Source: Gammaproteobacteria bacterium
Lineage (GTDB): Bacteria > Pseudomonadota > Gammaproteobacteria > Steroidobacterales > Steroidobacteraceae
Length of the DNA stretch: 64,000 nt
NCBI GenBank assembly: GCA_027366635.1
Contig: DAHXNE010000034.1
Location: 1 to 64,000, forward strand
Reading direction: 5' to 3'
Positions 43,695 to 56,736 of the stretch are shown piece by piece (the stretch's first letter is position 1; every line of letters begins with the position of its first letter). The notes beneath the pieces were generated by a model. It did not search any database, was not told the DNA's origin, and worked only from the letters and a program-made list of their open reading frames with translations. A program made the translations under genes and the position numbers.

Positions 43695-46600
43695 ATGACG
43701 AAATCTTCCAGGATCGTGTCTTGGGTGCTGGCGATAGCCGCCGGCCTGGCGTCGATCGTGCCGGCGGGCGCCGTCGCGCGCGTGAACCCCGACCTCTATG
43801 CCGGTCTGAAGTGGCGTAACGTCGGCCCATTTCACGGCGGCCGCGCGGCTGCGGTGACCGGCGTCATCGGCGAACCCGGTGTGTACTACGTGGGCACGCC
43901 CGAGGGCGGCATCTGGAAAACCACGAGCGCCGGGGTCAGCTGGTTTCCGATTTTCGACCGCATCAAGCGGGTCGACAGCATCGGGGCGATCGCCGTGGCC
44001 CCCTCCGATCCGCAGGTCGTGTACGCCGGTACGGGCGATCCCACCGTGATCAACCCCTTTGTCGGCAGCCTGGGCGATGGCATGTGGAAATCCACCGACG
44101 CCGGGCGCAGCTGGCGCCACATCGGCCTCGACGCAACCGTCATGATCGACAGCATCGTGGTCGATCCTCACAACGCCAACGTGGTGGTGGTATCGGCTCT
44201 GGGCAACGCCACCCACCACGGCGGCGGAGTCTACCGGAGCACCAACGGCGGCAAGACCTGGACCCGGGTGCTCAAGCCCGCGCACTATCGCGGAACGCGG
44301 GAAGTCGTGTCCGACTGGGGTGATCCGCACATCCTGCTGGCCGTGACCGCGGGCACGGGCGGTCCGTTCTTCAAATTCCGGCATGGCCCGAAGGCCAAGC
44401 CCAAACCGCCGCTGCTGTTCAAATCCATCAATGACGGCCGCACCTGGACCGCGATCAGGATTCCGCCCTTCCCCGGCCGCGTGAGCGTGGCGATCGCCGA
44501 GCATGGCCGGCGCATCTACATTGTCGGCAACACCATCGAGCATGGATCCGGGCTGTTCCGCTCCGACGACAGCGGCGCCACCTGGAAGCACATGGCCGCC
44601 CACGACAAGCGCATCAGCAACGGCCAGGGCAACTACAGCTGCGGCGTGTTCGTCGATCCGCAGAATCCGAATATCCTCTACACCGTCAGCACGGCCATGT
44701 ACCGCTCCACCAATGGCGGCGTCACTTTTCACGCTTTCAAGGGCGCACCCGGCGGGGAGGATTACCACTCTCTGTGGATCGACCCGCAGAACGCCGCGCG
44801 CATGGAAGTCGCCTCCGACCAGGGCGCGAGCGTCACGCTCGACGGCGGCCGCACCTGGAGCCTGTGGTACACCGAGCCCATCTCGCAGATCTACCATGTC
44901 ACCACCACGAGCCAGTATCCCTATTGGATCGCCGGGGCGCAGCAGGATACGGGCGCGGTCATGATCCGCAGCCGCAGCAACTGGGGCCAGGTCGACTTCA
45001 CCGACTGGAGCCCGGTGCCGTCGTCCGAATTCGGCTATATCGCGCCTGATCCTCTGCACCCGCACATCCTCTATGCGATCGGCTACGGTCCGGGCGGCGG
45101 CGGCGGCGGACTGGTCAAAATCAACATGTTCACCGGCCAGTGGGAGAACGTCGCGCCGAACTTCGGCGCGCGCGCCAAGGACTATCGGGCCAGCGCCAGC
45201 CTGCCGATGAAATTCGACACCGCCTTCGACCCCAGTGCCCTCTACGTCGCCTATCAGTGTCTGCTGGTTTCCCGCAATGGCGGCAATTCCTGGCAAGCGT
45301 TCAGCCCCGCCCTCACCACCGCCAAGGGCGCCCCGCCGGTGCCGTGCGGCACGCCGCTGCCCCGCGCGAAGAACAAAGCGCACCGGCCGCGCAACCCCTT
45401 CAAACCCGCCGGACCTGTCATCGTCGACTTTTCACTCTCCAAGGTCAGGCCGGGCGTGGTCTGGACCGTGAGCAGCAACAACCAGATCTACAACACCATG
45501 GATGGCGGCAAGCGCTGGAACAACGTGAGCACCATCACCGGCCTGCCGCCCCACGCCCACCTGCATACCATCACCGCCGGCGATGCGGTCGATACCGCCT
45601 ATGTCACCGCCCGCATCTCCCGCCCCCACCCCCACAAGGCCGCGGCCGCGGTGCACGGCAAGGCGCACAAAGCCGCCCCGCCCGTCCATCCGGACACTGA
45701 CCTGCCGCTCATCTGGCGCACCACCGACGGCGGCAAGACCTGGGAGAGCATCACCCGGGGATTGCCCCGCGACCAACGTAGCGGCAGCTGGGTGAATGTG
45801 CTGCGCGCCGATCCGAAGCAACCCGGCCTGCTGTTCGCCGCCACGGAGACGACCGTCTACGTCAGCTTTGACAACGGCAATCACTGGCAGTCGTTGCGGC
45901 AGAACCTGCCCAGCACCGCCGTCACCGATCTCGTCGTTCACACCCGCTACCACATGAACGACCTGGTCATCAGCACCTTCGGCCGTGGATTCTGGGTGCT
46001 CGACGACTTCACACCGCTGCGCTCGATTGCCGCCCATGCCCGGGCCATCGCCGCCTCGCCGGCGTACCTGTTCCGGCCCGAAACGGCCATTCGCGCCCGC
46101 GAGAACAGCAATTGGGATCAGCCGTTCGACATCGAAGTGCCGCATGCCCCCAACCCGCCCTATGGGGTGATCGTCGATTATTACCTGCGCGGCAAGCCCA
46201 ACGGACCGATCAAGCTGCAAATCTTCGATGCCCGCGGCAACCTGGTGCGCACCCTGACGAGCACGCCGCCGCCGCCGATCAAGGGCCAGCTCTATCCGCG
46301 CTACTGGCTGGCCTCGCCCCAGGCGCGCGCCCTGCCCAACCATGTCGGTATGAATCGCTTGGCGTGGAATCTGCGCTACGGCCCGCCGCCAGCGTTCCAA
46401 CACGACCTTGAAAATCAGATGAACACCGTGGCCGGCGCCACCACCCCGGGCCCGCATGGTCCGCAGGTGATCCCCGGTGTCTACACACTGAAGCTCACCG
46501 TCGACGGGCACGTTTACACCCGCCACGTCACCGTCATGAACGATCCGCGCGTCGGGCACAGCCGCGTACTGCTGGCCGCGCTGCGCGCCCAGAACCGCAT

Positions 46601-47099
46601 GAACAGGCGCGCCTACCGGGGCATGCAGGACAGCTACCGGGGCTATCAGGAGGTTAACGCCGTGAAGGTTCAGTTGACGGCGCTCATGCGCGCGCACCTG
46701 AGCAAACCACTCGCCACACAGGTCAAGGCGCTCGCGGCCCGCCTGAGCAAGCTTGGCGGGAACAAGTCAGGCGGTGGCTTCCTCGCCAGGCTTCTGCACC
46801 CGCGGCCGCGACCGAAGCCCGGCGCGCTGCGCTCCTTCGTCGCCGAGAACAACGCCTACAACCGGCTGATCAGCCTGATGCAGGTGGGCATGGACATGCG
46901 GCCGACACCGGCCCAGCTCGCCACGCTGAGCGCCGACTGTCGCCACTTCCAGCACACGGTCGGCAGCTGGACGAGCCTGCGGGTAGGCGAACTCGCCGCG
47001 TTCAACACCGCGTTGGCTGCCAGCCATCTGCGCAAGCTGCGGCTCGCGCCGGTCAGGCTCGCCGCGCCACTCTGCGGCTTCGCGGTTGACTCGCGCTGA
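43695..47099 (+). CDS. Secreted BNR/Asp-box beta-propeller protein
   Basis: 1,134 residues from the ATG at 43695 (GGAGG about 10 nt upstream). A signal peptide (about 1-28, IVSWVLAIAAGLASIVPAGA) is followed by many Asp-box or BNR repeats of the form S-x-D-x-G-x-T-W. Examples are GGIWKTTSAGVSW, GMWKSTDAGRSW, GVYRSTNGGKTW, LLFKSINDGRTW, GLFRSDDSGATW, VTLDGGRTWSLW and LIWRTTDGGKTW. They cover about residues 55-770, as in the double propellers of VPS10/sortilin-like and xyloglucanase-like proteins. A beta-sandwich-like segment and a helical C-terminus follow. The glycosidase residues of related GH74 enzymes could not be placed, so binding or protease-like roles are open. It has no functional partner nearby. 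Confidence 0.75.
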   Translation: MTKSSRIVSWVLAIAAGLASIVPAGAVARVNPDLYAGLKWRNVGPFHGGRAAAVTGVIGEPGVYYVGTPEGGIWKTTSAGVSWFPIFDRIKRVDSIGAIAVAPSDPQVVYAGTGDPTVINPFVGSLGDGMWKSTDAGRSWRHIGLDATVMIDSIVVDPHNANVVVVSALGNATHHGGGVYRSTNGGKTWTRVLKPAHYRGTREVVSDWGDPHILLAVTAGTGGPFFKFRHGPKAKPKPPLLFKSINDGRTWTAIRIPPFPGRVSVAIAEHGRRIYIVGNTIEHGSGLFRSDDSGATWKHMAAHDKRISNGQGNYSCGVFVDPQNPNILYTVSTAMYRSTNGGVTFHAFKGAPGGEDYHSLWIDPQNAARMEVASDQGASVTLDGGRTWSLWYTEPISQIYHVTTTSQYPYWIAGAQQDTGAVMIRSRSNWGQVDFTDWSPVPSSEFGYIAPDPLHPHILYAIGYGPGGGGGGLVKINMFTGQWENVAPNFGARAKDYRASASLPMKFDTAFDPSALYVAYQCLLVSRNGGNSWQAFSPALTTAKGAPPVPCGTPLPRAKNKAHRPRNPFKPAGPVIVDFSLSKVRPGVVWTVSSNNQIYNTMDGGKRWNNVSTITGLPPHAHLHTITAGDAVDTAYVTARISRPHPHKAAAAVHGKAHKAAPPVHPDTDLPLIWRTTDGGKTWESITRGLPRDQRSGSWVNVLRADPKQPGLLFAATETTVYVSFDNGNHWQSLRQNLPSTAVTDLVVHTRYHMNDLVISTFGRGFWVLDDFTPLRSIAAHARAIAASPAYLFRPETAIRARENSNWDQPFDIEVPHAPNPPYGVIVDYYLRGKPNGPIKLQIFDARGNLVRTLTSTPPPPIKGQLYPRYWLASPQARALPNHVGMNRLAWNLRYGPPPAFQHDLENQMNTVAGATTPGPHGPQVIPGVYTLKLTVDGHVYTRHVTVMNDPRVGHSRVLLAALRAQNRMNRRAYRGMQDSYRGYQEVNAVKVQLTALMRAHLSKPLATQVKALAARLSKLGGNKSGGGFLARLLHPRPRPKPGALRSFVAENNAYNRLISLMQVGMDMRPTPAQLATLSADCRHFQHTVGSWTSLRVGELAAFNTALAASHLRKLRLAPVRLAAPLCGFAVDSR

Positions 47100-47147
47100 G
47101 CGCGGCCCGGCCCGGGCGCTACGCGCCGGTGCCGTCCGCGCGCCCCG

Positions 47148-47810
47148 CTAGCCCTTGCCGCCGAGCAGGGGCACGAAGGCGACGCGCCCGAGCGACTCGG
47201 GCTTCACGCCCTCTTCGCGCCGCGTGAAACGCATCAGCTCCTGCTCGCCCTCCGGACCGACCGGTACCACCAGCCGACCGCCCACGGCAAGCTGATCCAG
47301 CAGCTCGCGCGGCACCGCCAGCGGCGCGGCCGCCACCAGGATGCCCTCGAACGGCGCCTGCGCGCTCCAGCCCCGCGTGCCGTCGCCATGACGGAACTTG
47401 ATGTTGCGGATGTCGAGCTCCCGCAGGCGCTCCTTGGCGCGCTCGAGCAATGCGCCGATGCGCTCGACCGTGAGCAGCTGCGCCACCAGCGGCGCCAGCA
47501 CCGCCGACTGATAGCCGCAGCCGGTACCGACTTCCAACACTTTGCCGAGCGGGCCGCTCTGCAGCAGCGCTTCGCTCATGCGGGCCACGATGTAGGGCTG
47601 GGATATGGTCTGGCCGAAGCCGATCGGCAGCGCCGTGTCCTCATAGGCGCGGCTGCCGAGGGCCTCGTCGACGAAGATGTGCCGCGGCACGTTGCGGATG
47701 CGGTCGAGCACGGCGAGGTTGGTGATGCCTTGATCGCGCAGGCGCTGCACCAGGCGGTCGCGGGTCCGCGCGGAGGTCATGCCGATGCCCGAGAAGCGCC
47801 GATCGCTCAA
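47148..47810 (-). CDS. pcm: Protein-L-isoaspartate O-methyltransferase
   Basis: 220 residues from a TTG at 47810 that overlaps the surE stop (TTGA); an ATG at 47780 would give 210 residues. The start (M)[20 protein letters not shown] resembles that of Xanthomonadales Pcm. The SAM motif [20 protein letters not shown] and the [17 protein letters not shown] loop are complete. It repairs isoaspartyl damage in ageing proteins. surE-pcm is the standard pair; nlpD and rpoS, which usually follow, are missing. Confidence 0.92.
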   Translation of the reverse strand: MSDRRFSGIGMTSARTRDRLVQRLRDQGITNLAVLDRIRNVPRHIFVDEALGSRAYEDTALPIGFGQTISQPYIVARMSEALLQSGPLGKVLEVGTGCGYQSAVLAPLVAQLLTVERIGALLERAKERLRELDIRNIKFRHGDGTRGWSAQAPFEGILVAAAPLAVPRELLDQLAVGGRLVVPVGPEGEQELMRFTRREEGVKPESLGRVAFVPLLGGKG

Positions 47811-48562
47811 TCGATTCCCTCCATCCAGCGCCGCAGCGGCTCGAGGGCGCCGTGCCGCGTCAGGTCGATCTGCAGGGGCGTGATCGAGACGCACCCGTGG
47901 GCGATGGCATGAAAATCGGTGCCCTCTCCCGCATCCTGCTCCGGGCCCGCCGGTCCAACCCAGTACACCGGCCGGCCGCGCGGATCGCTCGCCCGCACCA
48001 CCGGCTCGGAGCGGTGCCGATAGCCGAGGCGGGTCACGCGGTACCCGCGCAGCGCCTCGTACGGCACGTCCGGAACGTTGACGTTCAAAATAAGCGAGGC
48101 ATCCAGGGGACGGCTGAGCATCTCGGCGACCAGGCGCCGGGCCACCGCCGCGCCGGTCTGGAAGTGCCGGGCTCCGGCCGAGGCGCCACACAGAGACACC
48201 GCCAGCGCCGGCAGGCCGAGGAACCGCCCCTCGACCGCCGCCGCGACCGTGCCGGAATACAGCACGTCATCGCCGAGATTGGCGCCGTCGTTGATTCCGG
48301 AGACCACCATGTCGTGCACGGTGTCGAACAGGCCGGTGATTGCCAGGTGCACGCAATCGGTGGGCGTACCCTGCACGCAGTAGATTCCGGGCTCGACCTC
48401 CAGGACCCGCAGCGGCACGTCGAGCGTGAGCGAGTTGCTCGCGCCGCTGCGGTTGCGGTCGGGAGCGACGACGGTCACCTCGGCGAGTTCCGCGAGGCTC
48501 TGGCGGAGCAGGCGGATCCCCGGAGCGTGGTAGCCGTCGTCATTACTGAGCAGGATCTTCAC
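47807..48562 (-). CDS. surE: 5'/3'-nucleotidase SurE
   Basis: 251 residues. [20 protein letters not shown] (3-22), [16 protein letters not shown] and [20 protein letters not shown] form the metal-dependent active site. It dephosphorylates nucleotides and short polyphosphates under stress. Divergent from smr. Confidence 0.95.
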   Translation of the reverse strand: MKILLSNDDGYHAPGIRLLRQSLAELAEVTVVAPDRNRSGASNSLTLDVPLRVLEVEPGIYCVQGTPTDCVHLAITGLFDTVHDMVVSGINDGANLGDDVLYSGTVAAAVEGRFLGLPALAVSLCGASAGARHFQTGAAVARRLVAEMLSRPLDASLILNVNVPDVPYEALRGYRVTRLGYRHRSEPVVRASDPRGRPVYWVGPAGPEQDAGEGTDFHAIAHGCVSITPLQIDLTRHGALEPLRRWMEGID

Positions 48563-48640
48563 GGACGCGGTTCGATCTCGGCGAGGAACGCTCCTCGGGA
48601 AGGGCGCGACTATACTGGACTAAAACTCCGCGGAGGTAGC

Positions 48641-49174
48641 GTGTGCGTGGTGGATCCGGAGGATGACCGGCGGCTGTTTCGCGAGGCGGTTCGCGACGTG
48701 AAGCGGCTCGATCGCCCGGCTCGAGTGCACGAGCGGCCCAAACCGCGTCCCGCGGCGCGCTTCGCCCGCGCCGACCGGCTGGCCGTGCTCGAAGAAAGTC
48801 TGCGTGACGTGCCGTTGGATCCGGCCGTCGAGGGCGGCGACACGCTGGTGTTTCGCCGCCCCGGCGTGCAGCCGGCGGTGCTGCGGCGTCTGCGCCGGGG
48901 CGAATACCGCGTCCAGGGCGAGATCGACCTGCACGGGCTCAGCGTGCGCCAGGCCAAAGAGGCGCTGCGGGAATTCCTGGCGGAGGCGCTGCGCCGGAAC
49001 TGGCGCTGTGTGCGCATCGTGCACGGCAAGGGCCTGCGCTCCGGCCACCGCGGCCCGGTGTTGAAAGGCACCGTCGCCTCCGTCCTGCGCCGCCTCGGGC
49101 CAGTGGTCGCATTCGTCTCGGCGCGACCGTCGGACGGCGGCACCGGTGCCGTCTATGTGCTGATTTCCTCCTGA
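48641..49174 (+). CDS. Smr-domain protein
   Basis: 177 residues from a GTG at 48641; GGAGG lies 4 nt before it, and a GTG at 48647 is an alternative. A basic N-terminal part is followed by the Smr domain (about 95-175): EIDLHGLSVRQAKEALREFL with the DLHG motif, then VRIVHGKGLRSGHRGPVLKG. Smr domains have nicking nuclease activity in MutS2-like proteins. TATACT at 48611 is a likely -10 box. The last 22 bp overlap the end of the convergent truD. Confidence 0.85.
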   Translation: MCVVDPEDDRRLFREAVRDVKRLDRPARVHERPKPRPAARFARADRLAVLEESLRDVPLDPAVEGGDTLVFRRPGVQPAVLRRLRRGEYRVQGEIDLHGLSVRQAKEALREFLAEALRRNWRCVRIVHGKGLRSGHRGPVLKGTVASVLRRLGPVVAFVSARPSDGGTGAVYVLISS

Positions 49175-50190
49175 TCCGCGAACGCGCACAGCTCACGCAG
49201 CACCGCCGTGGCGAACGCGCCGCGGGTCAGGTCGAACTCGAACACCACGGCCCCGGGTTCCAGGTGCGCACGCAGCTCGCGCACTGCTAAACGCAGGCTG
49301 CGCCGCTGCGGTTCCATACCCGCCGCCTCGATCAATGCACACGCTCGGGAGTACCCGCCGGCCACGCGCGTCTCCAGTTCCCGCACCGCGCCGGACGAGC
49401 CGGGCGTACCGTGCCCCCACAATGGACCGGTAGGGTGGATCTCGAGGCGCTCAGCGCGCTGGCGCAGCGTCGCATCGAGCGCCTCGAGCGCGAAATGACT
49501 CCCGCGTCCATCGAGGATGGCGCGATCCCCCGGCTGCAATGTCTCCCAGTTCCCCTGGCGGACGCGCTCGGCGAGCACCGCGTTGAACACCAGACTGCGC
49601 GCGGCGGAGAGCACGAAGCCGCGCGCGCTGCCGCGCAACGCGCCCGGATCCTCTGGCAGGTCCCGCAGGTTCGATCCGTGGCGCCCGAAGCGCTGCGGGC
49701 CGAAATAGTTCGGGACACCGCGGGCGCGAATCGCGTTCAGGCGCGCCTCGAGCGCTTCGGTCCGGGGCTCCAGACCGCGGACCCGGACACGGAAGCGGTT
49801 ACCCGCGTGCGCCCCGCGCGGTAGCTTGCGCGTGTGGGCATAGGCCTCGAGCACCTCGAAACACTCTGCCGCGACGCCGGGCCATTCGCCCGCCGTCCGC
49901 CGGCGGCGCGGTACGGTGAACCATTGCACCGCCACGGCGTGCCGGTCCTTAAGCCCCGCATAACCGACCTCGAATGGTCGGCAACCGGCCAGGCCCGCCA
50001 GTTCGCGCGCCACCCACGCAGTGTTGGCCTCACGCTTGCGCACCTTCAACAGCACGTGCTCGCCAGCGCCGCCCGGCTCGAAGCCAAGCACTTCTTCGAC
50101 GTGAAAGTCCTCCGGCTCCAGGCGCAGCCGCCCCTCGCCGAGGGGCTCCCCGAGCGCGCGCGGCGGCGCCAGGGCCGGCTCAACCTGCAT
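49153..50190 (-). CDS. truD: tRNA pseudouridine-13 synthase
   Basis: 345 residues from the ATG at 50190. The catalytic aspartate is in [20 protein letters not shown], and [17 protein letters not shown] is the TRUD-domain signature. It makes pseudouridine 13 in tRNA-Glu. It overlaps ispF by 11 bp and the convergent smr by 22 bp. Confidence 0.93.
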   Translation of the reverse strand: MQVEPALAPPRALGEPLGEGRLRLEPEDFHVEEVLGFEPGGAGEHVLLKVRKREANTAWVARELAGLAGCRPFEVGYAGLKDRHAVAVQWFTVPRRRRTAGEWPGVAAECFEVLEAYAHTRKLPRGAHAGNRFRVRVRGLEPRTEALEARLNAIRARGVPNYFGPQRFGRHGSNLRDLPEDPGALRGSARGFVLSAARSLVFNAVLAERVRQGNWETLQPGDRAILDGRGSHFALEALDATLRQRAERLEIHPTGPLWGHGTPGSSGAVRELETRVAGGYSRACALIEAAGMEPQRRSLRLAVRELRAHLEPGAVVFEFDLTRGAFATAVLRELCAFADQEEIST

Positions 50191-50656
50191 CGAGCAGCAG
50201 CACCACCGCCTGGGCGGCGATACCTTCCGCGCGGCCAAGAAAACCCAGCTTCTCGGTCGTGGTGGCCTTCACATTGACCGCCTCCGGCGCCACCTCGAGC
50301 AACTCGGCCAGTCGGGCTCGGATCTGCGCGCGCACCGGCCCGATCTTGGGCCGCTCCGCCAGCACCGTCACATCGGCATTGCCGACACGCAGGCCGCGCT
50401 CGGCCAGCATCCGCATCACCGCGCGAACGAACCCGCTGCTGTCGGCGCCCTTCCAGCGCGGATCACTGTCCTTGAAGTGCTCGCCGATGTCGCCAAGACC
50501 GGCGGCCCCGAGCAGCGCGTCGGTCAGCGCATGCAGCACCACGTCGCCATCGGAGTGGGCGAGCACGCCGCGATCGTGCGGTACACGCACCCCACCGAGC
50601 ATCACGTGCTCACCGGGGCCAAAGGCGTGCACATCGAGCCCAGAGCCGATTTTCAT
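50180..50656 (-). CDS. ispF: 2-C-methyl-D-erythritol 2,4-cyclodiphosphate synthase
   Basis: 158 residues from the ATG at 50656. The zinc site is in [20 protein letters not shown] and the substrate loop in [40 protein letters not shown] follows. It performs the cyclisation step of the MEP isoprenoid pathway. It overlaps ispD by 4 bp. Confidence 0.96.
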   Translation of the reverse strand: MKIGSGLDVHAFGPGEHVMLGGVRVPHDRGVLAHSDGDVVLHALTDALLGAAGLGDIGEHFKDSDPRWKGADSSGFVRAVMRMLAERGLRVGNADVTVLAERPKIGPVRAQIRARLAELLEVAPEAVNVKATTTEKLGFLGRAEGIAAQAVVLLLDAG

Positions 50657-51333
50657 GTCCTGCTCTCCAACAATGCGGCGGCCAGCGCCAGATCCGCCAT
50701 GCTCGTGATCTTCAGATTCGCGGCCGAGCCGGCCACCAGCTTCGGATGCGCGCCGCGCCACTCCATCGCCTGCGCCTCATCGGTGGGCCCATGGCCGGCC
50801 TGGTGTGCCCGATCCAGCGCTTCGCGCAACGCACCGTAGCGGAACATCTGCGGCGTGAGCGCCCGCCACAGTCCGCCGCGATCGACCGTCTCGCAGGCGC
50901 AACCGTCCCTATCGGCGCGCTTGAGCGTGTCGGCCGCAGGGGTGGCCAGCAACCCTCCGACCGGATGGGTGTGCAGTTCCCCGAGCAGCCGATCGAGATC
51001 CGCGCGTCCAAGACACGGCCGGGCGGCATCGTGCACGAGCACCCAATCGGCCTCGCCTGCGCGCGCCGCCAGCGCCGCCAGGCCGCTACGCACCGAGTGG
51101 CTACGTTCCGCGCCGCCCGCCGCCGTCATGACCCCCGCGGGCGCGATGTCGCTCCAGTACGGATCGCCCGCGGCGAGGGCCACCACCACGCCAGCGCAGC
51201 GCGCATCGCTCAGGAAAGGCGCGAGCGCCCACTCGATGACCGTACGCCCGCACAGCGGCGCATATTGCTTGGGCCGCTGCGCGCCGAACCGGCGGCCAAT
51301 GCCGGCGGCGGGCATCACCAACCAGTAGCGCAT
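50653..51333 (-). CDS. ispD: 2-C-methyl-D-erythritol 4-phosphate cytidylyltransferase
   Basis: 226 residues. The nucleotide-binding motif [20 protein letters not shown] is at 7-26, and [12 protein letters not shown] and [11 protein letters not shown] follow. It makes CDP-methylerythritol in the MEP pathway. The start is 3 bp after ftsB. Confidence 0.95.
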   Translation of the reverse strand: MRYWLVMPAAGIGRRFGAQRPKQYAPLCGRTVIEWALAPFLSDARCAGVVVALAAGDPYWSDIAPAGVMTAAGGAERSHSVRSGLAALAARAGEADWVLVHDAARPCLGRADLDRLLGELHTHPVGGLLATPAADTLKRADRDGCACETVDRGGLWRALTPQMFRYGALREALDRAHQAGHGPTDEAQAMEWRGAHPKLVAGSAANLKITSMADLALAAALLESRT

Positions 51334-51336
51334 GGA

Positions 51337-51636
51337 TCAGTGGCTCGGACGCGGCGGAAAGCGCGGCGGCTCGACCACCATGTAGAACGTTTCGTGTGGA
51401 CCGATCATGCCGAGTTCGCTGCGCGCCCGCTCCTCGATGGCGCCGGTGCCGGATTTCAGATCCGCCACTTCGGCCTCCAGGCGCGCATTGCGCCGGGTCA
51501 GGCGCTGATCGACCGCCTGCTGCGCGGCCACGGCCCGCTCCAACCGATATACCGAGCGCACGCCCTGACTGGAGATCCAGATGCGGTACTGCAGCAGCAG
51601 CAGCGCGGCAAGCATGGCGGCGACAAGTAGCTTCAT
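51337..51636 (-). CDS. ftsB: Cell division protein FtsB
   Basis: 99 residues: a short cytosolic start, one membrane helix (about 2-18, KLLVAAMLAALLLLQYRIW) and a periplasmic coiled coil (about 28-62). ERARSELGMIGPHETFY is the conserved C-terminal segment. FtsB works with FtsL and FtsQ in the divisome. The usual upstream neighbour eno is missing; kdsA precedes it across a 54-bp gap. Confidence 0.92.
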   Translation of the reverse strand: MKLLVAAMLAALLLLQYRIWISSQGVRSVYRLERAVAAQQAVDQRLTRRNARLEAEVADLKSGTGAIEERARSELGMIGPHETFYMVVEPPRFPPRPSH

Positions 51637-51690
51637 CAGTAGGCGCTCTCAATTGGCAGCTTACGAGCCCGCGCCCCGCGCGGCAACTGT

Positions 51691-52542
51691 TCAGCTCCCC
51701 GGCCGTGCAGCGAGCAGCGACTCCTCGAACGGACGCGCCTTGGCGGCCGCATCCAGGTCCTTCAGGGTACGCAGCAGCGGCTCGATGCGATCGAGCGGCC
51801 AGGCATTGGGCCCGTCGGAGAGCGCTTGGGCCGGATCCGGGTGGGTCTCCAGAAACACTCCGGCGACGCCGGCCGCCACCGCCGCGCGCGCCAGCACGGG
51901 CACGAACTCGCGCTGTCCGCCGGAACTGGCGCCGCGTCCGCCGGGCAGCTGCACCGAGTGGGTGGCGTCGAAGATGACCGGACAGTCGCACTCGCGCATC
52001 ACGGCCAGCGAGCGCATGTCGGCGACCAGGTTGTTGTAGCCGAAGGAGAACCCGCGCTCGCAGACCATGATGGCATCGTTGCCGGTGGAGCGCGCCTTGT
52101 CGACCACGTTACGCATCTCCCACGGGGAGAGGAACTGGCCCTTCTTGATGTTGACGGGTTTGCCGCACGCGGCCACCGCCAGGATGAAATTGGTCTGCCG
52201 GCACAGGAACGCCGGGGTCTGCAGCACATCGACGACCGCGGCGACTTCCCGCAGCGGGGTGTCCTCGTGCACATCGGTGAGCACCGGCACCCGGAAGGCG
52301 CGCCGCACCCCCTCGAGCACCTTCAGTCCCTGCTCGAGTCCCGGGCCGCGGTAGCTGGTACCCGAGGAGCGGTTGGCCTTGTCGAACGAGCACTTGAACA
52401 CGAACGGCAGGCCGAGCTCGCGGGTGAGCGCCGCGAGACGCCCCGCGACCTCCTGGGTCAACGTCTCGCTCTCGATGACGCACGGGCCGGCGATGACGAG
52501 CAGCGGTTGATCGAGTCCGATTGTCGCGCCGGCGAGTTGCAT
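51691..52542 (-). CDS. kdsA: 3-deoxy-8-phosphooctulonate synthase
   Basis: 283 residues, a TIM barrel. It makes KDO 8-phosphate for LPS from arabinose 5-phosphate and [23 protein letters not shown] (14-33), [30 protein letters not shown] and the [12 protein letters not shown] segment match the non-metal E. coli type. It is 6 bp after pyrG. Confidence 0.95.
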   Translation of the reverse strand: MQLAGATIGLDQPLLVIAGPCVIESETLTQEVAGRLAALTRELGLPFVFKCSFDKANRSSGTSYRGPGLEQGLKVLEGVRRAFRVPVLTDVHEDTPLREVAAVVDVLQTPAFLCRQTNFILAVAACGKPVNIKKGQFLSPWEMRNVVDKARSTGNDAIMVCERGFSFGYNNLVADMRSLAVMRECDCPVIFDATHSVQLPGGRGASSGGQREFVPVLARAAVAAGVAGVFLETHPDPAQALSDGPNAWPLDRIEPLLRTLKDLDAAAKARPFEESLLAARPGS

Positions 52543-52548
52543 GGATGC

Positions 52549-55678
<3,130 letters not shown>

Positions 55679-55697
55679 CGCGCCCGCCCCGCCCTTC

Positions 55698-56663
55698 TCA
55701 CGACGAGCTCTCCCCGTAGACGCCGAAGCCGGCGATGCGCGCATCGCGCGCGCTGCGCACGGCCTCGATCGGCTGGGCCGCGAGCGCATCCAGGTGGCGC
55801 AGAACCGCAGCCTTGAGCGCGGCAGCCGCAGCAATCGGATCGCGGTGCGCGCCCCCCAGGGGCTCCTCGATGACCTCGTCGACCAGAGCCAGGCGGTTAA
55901 GCTGCGCGGCCGTCATGTTCAGCGCCTCGGCCGCCGCCTCACGCTTGTCCTGGCTCTTCCACAGGATCGACGCGCAACCCTCCGGCGAGATCACCGAGTA
56001 GGTGCTGTATTGCAGCATCAACAGGCGATCGCAGACCCCGATGGCGAGCGCCCCGCCCGAGCCGCCCTCGCCCGTGACCACCGTGACGATGGGCACATTG
56101 AGCAGCGACATCTCGAGCAGGTTGAGCGCGATCGCCTCGCTCTGTCCGCGCTCCTCGGCACCGACGCCCGGATAGGCCCCCTGGGTGTCGATCAGCGTCA
56201 GCAGCGGCAGAGCGAATCGCTGCGCGAGGTGCATCAGCCGCAGCGCCTTGCGATAGCCCTCCGGCCGCGGCATGCCGTAGTTGCGCCGCACACGCTCCTT
56301 GGTGTCGCGGCCCTTCTGGTGGCCGATGATCATGATCGGCCGCCCCTCGATGCGCGCCACGCCGCCGACGATCGCCGCGTCGTCGGCATACATACGATCA
56401 CCGTGCAGTTCGTGAAACTCGCTGCAGATCGCCCCGATGTAATCGAGCGTGTAGGGCCGCTGCGGATGGCGCGCCAGCTGCGTGACCTGCCAGGGAGTGA
56501 GGCTCGCGAAGATGCTGGTGGTCAGCTGGCGGCTCTTGGCCTGCAACCGGCCAATCTCCTCCTGGATGTTGACTTCCGGGTCGGAGGTGACGTGTTTGAG
56601 CTCCTCGATCTTCGCTTCGAGCTCGGCGATGGGCTGTTCGAAATCCAGAAAGGCGACGGCCAT
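55698..56663 (-). CDS. accA: Acetyl-CoA carboxylase carboxyltransferase subunit alpha
   Basis: 321 residues. The crotonase-like core has [40 protein letters not shown] and [20 protein letters not shown]. With AccD it moves the carboxyl group from biotin to acetyl-CoA. It lies 73 bp after dnaE, in the conserved dnaE-accA order. Confidence 0.96.
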   Translation of the reverse strand: MAVAFLDFEQPIAELEAKIEELKHVTSDPEVNIQEEIGRLQAKSRQLTTSIFASLTPWQVTQLARHPQRPYTLDYIGAICSEFHELHGDRMYADDAAIVGGVARIEGRPIMIIGHQKGRDTKERVRRNYGMPRPEGYRKALRLMHLAQRFALPLLTLIDTQGAYPGVGAEERGQSEAIALNLLEMSLLNVPIVTVVTGEGGSGGALAIGVCDRLLMLQYSTYSVISPEGCASILWKSQDKREAAAEALNMTAAQLNRLALVDEVIEEPLGGAHRDPIAAAAALKAAVLRHLDALAAQPIEAVRSARDARIAGFGVYGESSS

Positions 56664-56736
56664 GCGCTGTCCCGCGGTAGTTTGAAGCTGGGCGCGAGCG
56701 TACGGGCCCCGTCAGCGAGGCGCAAGCGCCGCCCGC

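Noticed and set aside
43322-43819. Plus-strand frame in front of the propeller gene
   Set aside because: Arg/Pro-rich, no ribosome site, and it runs into the propeller gene in another frame.
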